64,000 bases of DNA, taken from NCBI RefSeq assembly GCF_041449215.1, contig NZ_JBGNFV010000001.1:3985001-4049000 (forward strand), given 5' to 3'. Both the position numbers and the translations under genes were made by a program. The notes below the pieces were generated by a model. That model saw nothing but the letters and a program-made list of their open reading frames with translations, had not been told where the DNA came from and did not search any database. Origin of the DNA: Roseivirga sp. BDSF3-8 (GTDB taxonomy: Bacteria > Bacteroidota > Bacteroidia > Cytophagales > Cyclobacteriaceae). Positions 44,843 to 53,855 of this stretch are shown piece by piece (position 1 is the first letter of the stretch; the number at the start of each line of letters is the position of its first letter).

Positions 44843-45180
44843 GGCATAGCCGTCATTCTAAGCCCCTGTTTTGGTGAAGAAAAATGATTTGCTGTTAAAA
44901 ACAGCGCACCCTCTAGCAATAGGCACAAATTCCCCTCCCCAGGGAGCATAGCCGTCAAGCTAAGGCTCTATTTTACTGATTTTGAATGATTGCTTATAAA
45001 AATGTGGTGCTCTGCATCGATAAGTACGAATAATTCCCCTCCTGGGGGCATAGCCGTCAAGCTAAGCCTCTGTTTTGCTGATTATATATAATTTACTTTT
45101 AATAATATGGCACTCTGCAGCGATAGGCACAAATAATTCTCTCCCTGGGGGAGCATAGCCGTCAAGTTAAGCACACAAAT
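44843..45180. repeat. Tandem repeat, period 102-105 bases, 3.3 copies
   Basis: Units begin at 44843, 44946, 45048 and 45153, each with GCATAGCCGTCAAGCTAAG or a close variant, followed by a variable AT-rich middle and a conserved end (GCACTCTGCAGCGATAGGCACAA-like, then a CCCTCCCTGGGG-like stretch). They are diverged, so not a recent slippage product. No open frame runs through them. Confidence 0.8.
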
Positions 45181-45738
45181 TACTGTAAATCAATTAATAA
45201 GCAGTGAGTCCCCTTTTGGGACTGGGGACGCACACGTCGGGCAGGCGCAGAAATTTACTTTGGAATGGCAATAGCTCACGCCGGGGTGGGTCTAAAGCTG
45301 GAGCAATAATCCATTATTTCAGCTTATACCTACAGTCTAACCCAGTCGCCTGCGTACTCGGTCTGAAAGACCCCAGCTCCGGAATCTTTATTTGAGTTCT
45401 AAATGGCCATTTGAGGCCGAGTCGGTCGCGACCCCGGCTCACAGGAGGGTAATTTACATTGGATCAACTCTTAGCTTGACGGCTATGCCTGAGGGAGGGG
45501 ACAGATGAAAAAACGTTCCAAAGTTTTTTCATAAGGGTGGTCCGACACTCGGTGATCCGGCATTCCGGAGGCCCGACATTCGGTAGCCCATACCTTAACC
45601 TAACGGCCATTCTTTCAATTTTGCAACGTAGCCCTTGGGTAGGGAATTGATAGTACCATTCATAATGACCAGCCGTTAATATGAATGACCATATGCCTTT
45701 TCTATCATATTTAATTGACTGCAGCCAAAGGATAATAT
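45181..45738. other. Non-coding region rich in palindromes
   Basis: CTTAGCTTGACGGCTATGC at 45470-45488 is the exact reverse complement of the tandem-repeat core. ATGAAAAAAC/GTTTTTTCAT forms a 10-base perfect hairpin at 45505-45532. Three small hairpins follow with 15-16-base spacing: CCGACACTCGG (45542), CCGGCATTCCGG (45557), CCGACATTCGG (45573). GGTCGCGACC lies near 45425. No credible gene. Confidence 0.6.
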
Positions 45739-46647
45739 TCAGTTGGCCGAATCACTTACCCTATCCGGGTCCCAGCCACCACTCCGTAGTAGCTTTTTTA
45801 GTTGTTTGTCACGTATCTCAGTATCATTCAGGCCTTCACCATCCTTATCCCTTAAGTTGGCTATATACCCCCCGCTTATCGTATCCAGATAGTCCTCAAT
45901 AGCCCCGATTAACAAATCTGCCTTTTCGGAAGCCCCCGCTCCATTATCCGCAGAAGTAACCAGCCTGTTCAGCCGCCATATATTTACTATAAACGATGAC
46001 TTTTCTTTCATACTGAAAAAGTAATGAATCACCGGATACGCCAGGTGATGCTGATTGTGTACATTGATCATATCCACAATATCAGAAGCATTATCCAGCA
46101 CATGCTGCAACTGCCTCGATGCAGGGAGCCTTAGGATATTATTTATAAAGAGAGCACCTGACCTTTTATGGATCACCGCCGATGATACCGATATCAGATA
46201 AGTCATAGCCGTAGTAAAGAATATAAACCCTGTAAACGAAAATACGGCGATCACTATTTGCCATGAGGGCAGACCCGGTTTAAAGTCACCGTTGCCCATC
46301 GTAGAAAGGACATAACCGCTAAAATACATCTTGTCCGTACTGTTGCCAGGTACTTCCGACGTTGCCACCAGCACAGAGTACGGATCCGATAATAGCAGCA
46401 GGTAAAAGCCCAGCCAAAGGCCCAGTATCCACCACGTGATCAGCGTCAGCGTAATAATCGCCCCCGCGTACTTAAGCACCACCCGTTGGCCCGATTTTTC
46501 ACCTACCCATAAAAAGACATCACATACATAACCCGACAACCTGGATGAAACCAAACCTGCCCCGCTTACAGATATAACCGTAAGGAAGAAATCCGTAAAG
46601 ACGATCATCAATAGCAGTATGCCTATTATAAGGAACAGGTAATTCAT
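45739..46647 (-). CDS. Potassium channel-like membrane protein
   Basis: 302 aa. Transmembrane helices at about 4-22, 60-88 and 128-152, with a pore loop before the last: YVLSTMGNGDF (112-122) replaces the canonical T-x-G-Y-G-D filter with TMGNGD. The C-terminal 150 residues are cytoplasmic, helical and without a recognised RCK domain. A two-pore-type cation channel of the Ion_trans_2 group is the best assignment; ion selectivity could differ from K+. It is a single gene flanked by long non-coding regions. Confidence 0.75.
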   Translation of the reverse strand: MNYLFLIIGILLLMIVFTDFFLTVISVSGAGLVSSRLSGYVCDVFLWVGEKSGQRVVLKYAGAIITLTLITWWILGLWLGFYLLLLSDPYSVLVATSEVPGNSTDKMYFSGYVLSTMGNGDFKPGLPSWQIVIAVFSFTGFIFFTTAMTYLISVSSAVIHKRSGALFINNILRLPASRQLQHVLDNASDIVDMINVHNQHHLAYPVIHYFFSMKEKSSFIVNIWRLNRLVTSADNGAGASEKADLLIGAIEDYLDTISGGYIANLRDKDGEGLNDTEIRDKQLKKLLRSGGWDPDRVSDSAN

Positions 46648-47069
46648 TTGTCAGTATTCATTATTAAACACCATATAATCAGTAAGAGGATATACCCGCT
46701 TCAGGTGGGCATGGCTGATTAGCAAGCCTCCCCAAGTGGCATGTAGCCTGAATGGCAGTCACCAGGCACAACTTCGCCGTAAAACCCTTAGCACCTTTGC
46801 GTGCCTACCCAGCTCGAAGGTGAGCGGTAGGAGGTACGAATGTTATTTACAATACATTTAGCACCCCAGTCAGTTTGGTACCATTTAATTCCTTCCCCTA
46901 AGGGGAAGGTGGCTGCACATACCTAACCCCCAGGATTCCTGGGTATAATGTTGAAATTCAAAGGTCAATTCACTACTAAGGTGGCCTGGCAGACGAAAGG
47001 GGAGAACCTCTCCCGTATTTTGCATCTGATTTTGCGCCATTGTGTGAGATAAACAGGCACTTACGAAAA
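46648..47069. other. Intergenic region
   Basis: About 420 bases between the channel gene start and the DUF305 stop. CCTTCCCCTAAGGGGAAGG at 46890-46910 is a strong palindromic hairpin that may terminate the copper operon or be a REP-like element; CCCAGGATTCCTGGG at 46930-46945 is a second one. No gene seen. Confidence 0.45.
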
Positions 47070-47525
47070 CTAGTCCTCGTTTTCCAGCCGGTTAATGATC
47101 TTCTTCATCTCCGCAATCTCTCTCTTTTGCGCTTCGATTATCTCCTTCGCCAGGGCCCGCGTTTCCGGGTCCTCCAGCGTAGCCTGCTGGCTTACCAGTA
47201 TCGCAGAAGAGTGGTGCGGTATCATCGCCTTCATATACTGGATGTCCTTCACCGTAGTCTGGTCCCTCAGAAAATAATAACTGAGCGAGGTCACCAGCAC
47301 CGCCAGCACCACTATTACCGCATTTTTAGCCTTATTTTTATACATCGGCGCCATAAAAGCCAGCATAATCAGCGCCATAGGACCTACCATATACAGCGCC
47401 ATGTAAGTACGCGTATGGCTCAGGTATATATGATCAAACTGGTCTACATTAAAAAACATCGCTGCGTACATAAACACAAATGACGACAGCATCATCAGGG
47501 CAAACTTTAAATAATGATTCTTCAC
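47070..47525 (-). CDS. DUF305 family membrane protein of the copper operon
   Basis: 151 aa. Three hydrophobic segments (8-26, 42-60, 68-86), then a short ferritin-like helical region with DIQYMKAMIPHHSSAI (94-109) and a Glu/Lys-rich tail. The Met, His104 and His105 are typical of DUF305 proteins, which often occur in copper and other metal resistance operons, and could bind metal. It is the last gene of the operon, 8 bases after the DUF3347 gene. A 70-base part of this gene is duplicated at 44267-44337. Confidence 0.85.
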   Translation of the reverse strand: MKNHYLKFALMMLSSFVFMYAAMFFNVDQFDHIYLSHTRTYMALYMVGPMALIMLAFMAPMYKNKAKNAVIVVLAVLVTSLSYYFLRDQTTVKDIQYMKAMIPHHSSAILVSQQATLEDPETRALAKEIIEAQKREIAEMKKIINRLENED

Positions 47526-47533
47526 AGCGTATC

Positions 47534-48082
47534 TTATTTTTTAGTGATAGTTTCTTCCACATTTCCGCAAGTCAGCATTTCATCGCCGAAGTAAGGGTTG
47601 CGGATCTCCTCAGCATCAGAAAACCAATAAGCCCCCTCATTATCAAATGCCATCGGGCAGTACTGCTTGTAAATAGTGCCACTACTTACCGACTCCTTCA
47701 GCAAAGGCTCCACAAGCGTCGTAAACTCAGAAAAGTGCGTCCTCAAGTCATCCAGACCCTCCGCTTCCGCCATAGCAAGCGCCGCCGCCTTCATTTCCGC
47801 ACGCTCCTCTTCAAAGGCCTGAGCCAGGTTAGAGGCCGCTGTTTTAGCATCCTCCAGGTCAGAGTTTACCAGCGAGGTCCGCACCTCCAGGTAGTTCTGG
47901 AATACCTTACCCACCATGCCATCCTTAAATTCAGCATCGAAGCGGTCAGGCGTCTCCTCCGTCTCTTCCTTTACCTCTTCAGGCGTTTTCACTTCCACCT
48001 CCTGCTTTTGCTCCCCCTCCACACAGGCAGAAAAGTTCAGCAGAGCCAAAGTGGCCAGTGTTAAAAAAATATGTTTCATCAT
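47534..48082 (-). CDS. DUF3347 lipoprotein of the copper operon
   Basis: 182 aa. Signal peptide with lipobox LNFSAC (Cys20), an acidic linker with many Glu, then a helical domain (45-135) and the conserved end QYCPMAFDNEGAYWFSD..IRNPYFGDEMLTCG (140-175). This Cys/Met pattern is diagnostic of DUF3347 and probably binds copper; the same domain is found on CusB-like and blue copper proteins in this phylum. Located in the periplasm, lipid-anchored. It follows the multicopper oxidase gene by 28 bases. Confidence 0.88.
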   Translation of the reverse strand: MMKHIFLTLATLALLNFSACVEGEQKQEVEVKTPEEVKEETEETPDRFDAEFKDGMVGKVFQNYLEVRTSLVNSDLEDAKTAASNLAQAFEEERAEMKAAALAMAEAEGLDDLRTHFSEFTTLVEPLLKESVSSGTIYKQYCPMAFDNEGAYWFSDAEEIRNPYFGDEMLTCGNVEETITKK

Positions 48083-48110
48083 CGTATAGTTTTAGCTAAA
48101 TGTTAAATAC

Positions 48111-50483
48111 TTAAAATCGTATAGACAGACCACCGCCCCCGCCAAAGCGACTGTCATAGCTGCCCATCAGTGAGAAATTTCTTGATAGGAAATACTCCAT
48201 ACCTGCACTCCACACCAGCTCATCCATATAGCTCATCGGAGCACCCGTTGCCTCATTCTCCAGGTCATTGACCCAGCCAAAGTCCGCCTGGTATTCTATA
48301 TTTCCAAATATGGTGGTACGCGGAAAGATCATCAGCTCCCGGCTAAGCCTTACCTCCGGCCTCAGTTTATGGTCTAGGCGCACGTCCAGGTTAAACATGT
48401 ATGGAGTAAAAAAGCGAATACCGCCTATTGCCACCGCTTCCAGTTCATCCAGGCTATTCTCACCCTCATTTTCCATGTTTACCCCCGCAAACACACTCAG
48501 ATAGTCATACAGGTAGCGTTCGTAGGTAAATTCCGCCTCCATGTTCTCATTATAGCCAAACTCACCCGAGAGGTTAAACTGGTTGCGGGTATTACTCGAG
48601 ACCAGGCTAAGGCCTGCCATATGAGAGCCCACCTCTGCAGTACCCCACGTATAATACTGCCTGCCCTCGTTTACCAGTACCTTCAGTGGCGCATCCTTCA
48701 GCCGCGGGTCACGGTCATCCCCATAGCTGAATATGCGCGCCATACCACCCATCATGTGGTACAGCACATGACAGTGAAAAAACCAGTCGCTGTCCTCCGT
48801 CGCATTAAACTCTATCGTCACCTTATTCATCGGAGGCACATTTACCGTATGCTTCAGGGGCGAGTACTCCCCATGTTCATTTATCACCCTGAAGAAGTGG
48901 CCGTGCAAGTGCATCGGGTGGTGCATCATCGTCAGGTTATTCAGCGTAATGCGCGCCACCGTACCCCTCTCCACCCTGATCTGGTCAGCTTCTGACAGCG
49001 GCACCCCGTTCATGCTCCACACATAGCGCCACATATTGCCCGTAAGGTTCAGCAGTATCTCCTTCACCTCGCGGTCTTCCGGCATCGCCGTGCTCTCCGT
49101 AGCCTTCAGGTAGTCGTAAGTATATTCCGAGAACATATCCATATGCCCCATACCTCCGTCCGACATATCCATGCCGGACATCCCCATGCCGGACATCCCC
49201 TTCTCCTGATCTTCCATCTTCATTCGCTTATCCTCCTTCCCCGTATCCATTTCCTCGTGGCCTGATTGCCCCTCCTGATCCATAGAGTGGTGGCTGTGGC
49301 CCTCATCGCTGTGCCCTTTCATCTCATGCCCCGGCTTCATGCTTTCTGAGTCTTCTTCCATCTGCATCCCCCATTCCTCCATCAGTTCCTGCGGGTCCGT
49401 CTCCGAGGGATTGAACTTCATCGCCGGCGCACCCATCCGCATGTCCATTTTCGCCATCTGCATCATCATCCCTATCTTATCCGGCCTGGGCGTTTCCGGT
49501 GCCTCCTTCAGCGGGCCACTCCCCAGTATGGTCGAGGAATAACCCGAGCCATCCTGCGCCGTAGCGCGCATCTCTATACTGCCGCTTTCCGGTATCGTAA
49601 GGATAATATCATACGTCTCCGCAATAGCAATGAACACCTTGTCCTTTCTCACCGGCACTACATTCAGCCCATCCGCAGACACGATGGTAGGCTCACCGCC
49701 ACCAAACGTAAGCCAGAACTGCGAGGAGGCAGAGCCGTTTATGATCCGCAACCGTACCTTTTCCCCAGGCTCATATTCCCCGTACGACACCCGTTCTTCA
49801 CCATTCGCCAGGAACGCCGGGTAGTAAATGTCGGCTATGTCCGCGCTCTCCATCCGCTGCTTCCAGAAGTTAAACTGCGCCCCAAGCGCCCCGCGCGCAA
49901 TTACCCGGTTCAGAGGAGTCGCCGTTCCCTTCTTTATATTATACCACTCATTACCCCGTTTCAGGTTTCGCAGTACATTCATTGGCTTCTGGTGCGTCCA
50001 GTCAGACAATACCACCACCTGCTCCCTATCATAGGCCAGCTCCGTGCCGTTTTCAGGTTGTATCACAATAGAGCCATACACCCCGCTTTGCTCCTGCAGC
50101 ATCGTGTGCGAGTGATACCAATACGTGCCAGACTGTATCAGCGGATATTCATATTTAAACGTCTCCCCCGGCATAATAGGCGGAGTCGTCAGGTACGGCA
50201 CCCCATCATAGAAGTTAGGTAGCAACAGCCCGTGCCAGTGCACAGAGGTTTCCACATCCATTTCATTCGTTACGTAGATCACCGCATACGCCCCCTCTTT
50301 AAAGTCCAGCGTAGGTCCCGGGATGCTGCCGTTTATCGTCATGCCCATAGATTTCCTGCCACCCTTTTCCACCATCTCCTGGCGTAAAGTAAGGCGGTGT
50401 ACAATCGTATCTTGCTGGGCAAAGGCCTGCTGGCTTGCACCCGCCAGCACAATGAAGAGAAAAAGTATTAATGCGTGTTTCAT
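48111..50483 (-). CDS. Multicopper oxidase (CopA-like) fused to a CopB-like outer-membrane barrel
   Basis: 790 aa. Signal peptide 1-22. Cupredoxin domains carry all four copper-ligand clusters: HWHG (82-85), YWYHSH (121-126), HPMHLHGH (522-529) and HCHVLYHMM (570-578). A Met/His-rich segment (370-450, e.g. MSGMGMSGMDMSDGGMGHMD) matches CopA-type copper-binding loops. Residues about 600-790 are beta-strands ending in GGGGGLSIRF, as in the CopB outer-membrane protein. In proteobacteria CopA and CopB are separate. The enzyme would oxidise Cu(I) in the periplasm or at the outer membrane. Upstream is the HYC_CC_PP gene, downstream DUF3347 and DUF305. Confidence 0.93.
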   Translation of the reverse strand: MKHALILFLFIVLAGASQQAFAQQDTIVHRLTLRQEMVEKGGRKSMGMTINGSIPGPTLDFKEGAYAVIYVTNEMDVETSVHWHGLLLPNFYDGVPYLTTPPIMPGETFKYEYPLIQSGTYWYHSHTMLQEQSGVYGSIVIQPENGTELAYDREQVVVLSDWTHQKPMNVLRNLKRGNEWYNIKKGTATPLNRVIARGALGAQFNFWKQRMESADIADIYYPAFLANGEERVSYGEYEPGEKVRLRIINGSASSQFWLTFGGGEPTIVSADGLNVVPVRKDKVFIAIAETYDIILTIPESGSIEMRATAQDGSGYSSTILGSGPLKEAPETPRPDKIGMMMQMAKMDMRMGAPAMKFNPSETDPQELMEEWGMQMEEDSESMKPGHEMKGHSDEGHSHHSMDQEGQSGHEEMDTGKEDKRMKMEDQEKGMSGMGMSGMDMSDGGMGHMDMFSEYTYDYLKATESTAMPEDREVKEILLNLTGNMWRYVWSMNGVPLSEADQIRVERGTVARITLNNLTMMHHPMHLHGHFFRVINEHGEYSPLKHTVNVPPMNKVTIEFNATEDSDWFFHCHVLYHMMGGMARIFSYGDDRDPRLKDAPLKVLVNEGRQYYTWGTAEVGSHMAGLSLVSSNTRNQFNLSGEFGYNENMEAEFTYERYLYDYLSVFAGVNMENEGENSLDELEAVAIGGIRFFTPYMFNLDVRLDHKLRPEVRLSRELMIFPRTTIFGNIEYQADFGWVNDLENEATGAPMSYMDELVWSAGMEYFLSRNFSLMGSYDSRFGGGGGLSIRF

Positions 50484-50609
50484 GAGCTGTTTTCCTGAAA
50501 AGGGTAGCTAAAAAAGTATAATAGGAGAAACCCCTGGCAGCGGAGATAGTGCTGCGCAAACAGGAAACCCCTGTGCCTGGAGTAGGCGCCCGGAAAAATG
50601 CTCAGTGTA

Positions 50610-51035
50610 TTATATCAGAAAGGTCTCGTACCGGATGTGCAAACGTGGTTGCCCCCGCGACGGCGGCGAGCTATAGGCAGTCGGCTGGCGAAGCAGCACT
50701 ACAGAGAGGTTATAGACAGGTTCCTCCTGAACCACTACTGCCACAGGCAGTTCAAAGGTGAAGCTCCCGTGTATGACAGGCTTAAAGGCGTCATTTACCT
50801 CAAGAGAGAGAAAATAATCACGGCAGCAACCTTCTGCCATCAGGCAAGCCTGCCCTTCCATATCCGTATCCAGGCAGTCCCTGTCCATGCCCGACATGCC
50901 ACAGTCCATCGCAGATATGCCCGCCATCAACTGGTGAAGCACCGCCTTACCCCCGCAAAAGTGCGTGCCCAAAGCCATTCCCTGGCTCATTAGCAGCATC
51001 ACAGCCGCCAATACTATGGATAGTGCTTTTCTCAC
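50610..51035 (-). CDS. HYC_CC_PP family secreted protein
   Basis: 141 aa. Signal peptide 1-22 (ending MALG). The conserved points of the family are visible: THFCGGK (24-30), CC in EGCCRD (68-73) and PP in SSPPSRGQP (122-130); Met/Cys-rich stretches (AMDCGMSGMDRDC) suggest metal binding. This Bacteroidota-specific family is typically next to copper transport and resistance genes. It is the first gene of the operon, 126 bases before the multicopper oxidase gene. The promoter should lie in 51036-51120. Confidence 0.82.
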   Translation of the reverse strand: MRKALSIVLAAVMLLMSQGMALGTHFCGGKAVLHQLMAGISAMDCGMSGMDRDCLDTDMEGQACLMAEGCCRDYFLSLEVNDAFKPVIHGSFTFELPVAVVVQEEPVYNLSVVLLRQPTAYSSPPSRGQPRLHIRYETFLI

Positions 51036-51265
51036 TAATTGCTATACCCTATCCATACAGAATTGTTTGCAGCTATTACCTACAAGAGTGTTATATTTTT
51101 GAAATCCTCCTCAAACCGGTTCGAGAAACGTACCCTAGCCATCACAGATTTAAAAGCCACTCTCGTAAGGCGGTCAGTTTTTTTTGTTATTGAGGGATTG
51201 TGAGCTTCTGTTGTTTTGAGTTTTTTTATTAAATCAGATCTACACTCATTTCTGATCAATTGTCC

Positions 51266-51767
51266 TTATAACAGTTTCTTGATTTTCATTTCTCCAATGA
51301 CTATTAAACTTGCAAATGCTGTCCAAATAATAACTGGTACAGTCAGCAAAGCTGCTGTCTTATTTATTGGAAAGAGTTTGTAGACAACAAACGCAGCAAA
51401 ATATCACTACAATATTCCCAATCAGTCCGAACCATAGGGCGGAAACGTTTGTCAATTTTGCGAATCCTAAGGTGTAATATGCATAAGTTGCACAAAGAAA
51501 AGCAAGACCAAAAAGCCACCATTGATAGTTATTCAATTCAGTTTGAATAAGATTGTATCATCCGATCCCAAGAAGGGTAAATAGAACAAACCAAATAACT
51601 GGTATTACAAATCCTGGAGGTGCATACCAAAGTTTCGGTGTTTCATCATTATCAAAGTTAAGTCCAATGAATGGAGCAGGAATATTTACTAAGATTAAGA
51701 TTCCGTAGAAAATCAAGACACTAAAAACCAAAGCCCAAATCATATTTTGATTATTTGCGTGTGTCAT
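51266..51767 (-). pseudogene. tspO: Broken TspO/MBR family gene
   Basis: The frame starting at ATG 51767 (MTHANNQNMIWALVFSVLIF) encodes the first TspO helix and the characteristic WYAPPGFVIPVIW, then stops at TGA after LGIG (51558-51560). The same frame resumes directly as YNLIQTELNNYQWWLFGLAF and ALWFGLIGN, and after a one-base shift near 51395 continues as AAFVVYKLFPINK..VIIWTAFASLIVIG to TAA at 51266-51268. With these two corrections a complete five-helix protein of about 165 aa results. So the gene carries a nonsense codon and a frameshift. TspO binds porphyrins and steroids in the membrane. AT-rich and next to another broken gene. Confidence 0.78.
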
Positions 51768-51837
51768 TATTCTAGTGCTTTCAGGTCAGAGGCTAGTCCA
51801 TTTACCAAATAAAAAGTTGATGTCTGCTTGTATTATT

Positions 51838-51917
51838 TTCAAGTTGGCCATAACGGTGGCATAGCAGCCGGTTAGGGCTTTACGCGAGGTATTGGCTGTT
51901 ACGTTTGTAGCCTTTGT
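51838..51917. repeat. Cassette-junction-like imperfect palindrome
   Basis: GGCCATAACGGTGGCATAGC.. ..ATTGGCTGTTACGTTTGTAGCC: the outer parts (GGCyATAAC / GTTACG..GCC) are inversely related around a GC-rich centre. Similar junction sequences are found between single-gene cassettes in this phylum and recall integron attC sites, but I could not identify a core site with confidence. Confidence 0.3.
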
Positions 51918-52472
51918 TTAGATTTTTACACCAAATTTGACCATCAATCCTGAATTTATGTCGCCATTTAGGTACGGCTGAGTATATAGCTTCAGCCCTA
52001 TCAAATAACTCTCATTTAACTGATAAGCAAGCTCAGTTATAATATTGAAACCAAATTCTCTTCGCCTATCGTAGTTGTATTCATCTACAAAACAGCCGTT
52101 GGGGCCACAGCTGGTAGATTGAGTGGTAATATCGGAAACTACATAGTAAGATAAACCACCGCCTACTCTGAAATCAATAACTCTGGTGTTCCCGAAAGGT
52201 GAAATGAATAAATTCGTGTTTCCTTGTGCATATGAGGCTGTTCCAGTCGTTTGGTCATCGCCAATTCCATAATTCAAACTGATGGCAGTAGTGAAAAATG
52301 AGTTTATCTTATAATTCAATTCTGTCTCAAAGGTTGTAGTGCTAATATCACCAGTACCTAAAATGGTCCTTGCTACCCCAAATCTTATATCAGTTCTTGA
52401 GTCTATTTGAGCATAAGCATTTGGTAACGCCATAGATAAAACCATCAACACAATTCCTATTTTCACCTTCAT
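51918..52472 (-). CDS. Outer-membrane beta-barrel protein, unknown function
   Basis: 184 aa. Signal peptide 1-21 (ending NAYA). The mature chain alternates polar and hydrophobic residues with many aromatic belts (TTAISLNYGIGDD, FGFNIITELAYQL, YLIGLKLYTQPYL), and ends in GLMVKFGVKI. This is typical of an eight-stranded OmpA/OmpW-like porin. A CGPNGC loop (127-132) may form a disulfide. AT-rich compared with the copper operon; located between decayed genes, so possibly acquired. Confidence 0.7.
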   Translation of the reverse strand: MKVKIGIVLMVLSMALPNAYAQIDSRTDIRFGVARTILGTGDISTTTFETELNYKINSFFTTAISLNYGIGDDQTTGTASYAQGNTNLFISPFGNTRVIDFRVGGGLSYYVVSDITTQSTSCGPNGCFVDEYNYDRRREFGFNIITELAYQLNESYLIGLKLYTQPYLNGDINSGLMVKFGVKI

Positions 52473-52858
52473 ATATTTAATTTAAAGTGCTATAAATCAG
52501 ACAACTGAGTAACATGTCCTTTGTTAACAGCTTTAAACTGCCCCACCACCGCAACAGGACATACACTGCTCTGCGGTCTGAAAGTCTGAGTGCAGAAAGA
52601 AGAAAGTATCCGGAAATACAAATGAGACAATAGGGGCAGGTTCACGATTGAGTTGCATTGAAGTATTAAATAGTCGCAATCACACCTCAGAAACCGGCTC
52701 TCGTAAGGGATCTGTTTTTTTCTGGATGGCTAATGACTTCAGTGCATGTTTGGCATGAGTGAATACTAGCGCCATTTTTTATGCCGTAGTATTCACCAAA
52801 TATTTAGCCAGCTTTGCACGGGTCATAAATAGTTTCGGAACAGCCTTTGAAAATGGCT
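52473..52858. other. Intergenic region within the decay zone
   Basis: 386 bases without a recognisable gene. ACCGGCTCTCGTAAGGGATCTG at 52692-52713 resembles GCCACTCTCGTAAGGCGGTCAG at 51155-51176, suggesting a short dispersed repeat flanking the tspO/porin segment. Confidence 0.4.
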
Positions 52859-53838
52859 TCAATATCGCGGTAGGATGATCCTAAAATCAGTACCATCCTG
52901 TTCACTACTTGCCACTACAACCTTATCTTTATCAGCCTTCACTATTTCAATTACCACATATAACCCAATACCATAGCTACTTTCTTTACAATCCCCGTTT
53001 TCTCCGGCATCTTTAAATAATCCATTGAAGATAAGTTCTTTACTACCTTCTGGAATCGGATTTCCTTCATTGTGTACAGAGAGTGTGATACCACACCACG
53101 GGTCTCCACACTAACAATAACAGGTCCGCCGGTTCGTCCCTAACGTAAAGCATACGCCACTAAATTGGATATAACCTGCTCCATGCGGATAGAATCCCTC
53201 TGCACTTGTATGGGGCCCGGTGCTTCAAAGCGCAAATCGGCTTTAGGGTATGCTAATTGAAATTCCTGGATTTTTTGCTGGCATTGCAGCGTCAGATCGG
53301 AGGATCTTTTTTCTACGGTAATCCCGGTACCTAATCGGAGTTTAGTCACTTCAAGCAAGCTCTCAGTCAGTTCCCTTATCCGCTTAATACTAGCATCCGT
53401 GCGTTGAAGCAACATTCTTTCCTCTTCAGAAATATTTTTTGATAATGAAAGCAGTTGTTGAACGGATTTTATGGCCGAAAGGGGATTGCGCAGATAATGA
53501 CCCAATATTCCCAGGAACCAGTTTTTACTATTGTCCATTTTATTGTGATAATGACTTACAGAGTGCATCCATGCCTCATCTATTGCCTCATTAAAACGGA
53601 TCATGTCCTGAAATTTATCATCTTTAGTCTCAGATGCCATATTTCTTTCCAAAGACGTAATACATTGGCTCGGAAGGCACGAAACTCCGAACTCACCTGT
53701 ATAATATCAAAACCTGATTCCACTCGGTGTATGCCATGATCTTTTGCCGGTTGGTCTTCAATAAGCTGAGGTTTCTTCAGCCCTCTCGACTTATCCTTTT
53801 CCCCAAACCTTTTGCCTCGTAGTATATTCTCTATTCAT
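52859..53838 (-). pseudogene. Sensor histidine kinase broken by several frameshifts
   Basis: Reading leftward, the pieces fit one soluble kinase. ATG 53836-53838 starts MNREYTTRQKVWGKG, then a shift gives KKPQLIEDQPAKDHGIHRVE and SGFDIIQVSSEFRAFRANVL (an RsbRD-like N-terminal region). A second shift near 53640 leads into the main open part (53140-53652) with the HisKA motif LGHYLRNPL and MEQVISNLV. After a stop near 53140 another shift restores the ATPase end LSVHNEGNPIPEG..SSYGIGLYVVIEIVK and GTDFRIILPRY, ending at TGA 52859-52861. At least three frame changes over 980 bases argue for decay, though assembly errors are possible. Confidence 0.75.
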
Positions 53839-53855
53839 AGGTCAACTTTTTCCCT

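Noticed and set aside
44843-45180. CRISPR array
   Set aside because: Repeats of 102-105 bases are diverged along the whole unit, with no short conserved repeat and unique spacer pattern and no cas genes.
45204-45395. 63-codon plus-strand frame
   Set aside because: Lies in repeat-rich non-coding DNA, without start context or similarity to known families.
50598-50993. 131-codon frame opposite the HYC_CC_PP gene
   Set aside because: Antisense shadow; the minus-strand frame has the signal peptide and family motifs.
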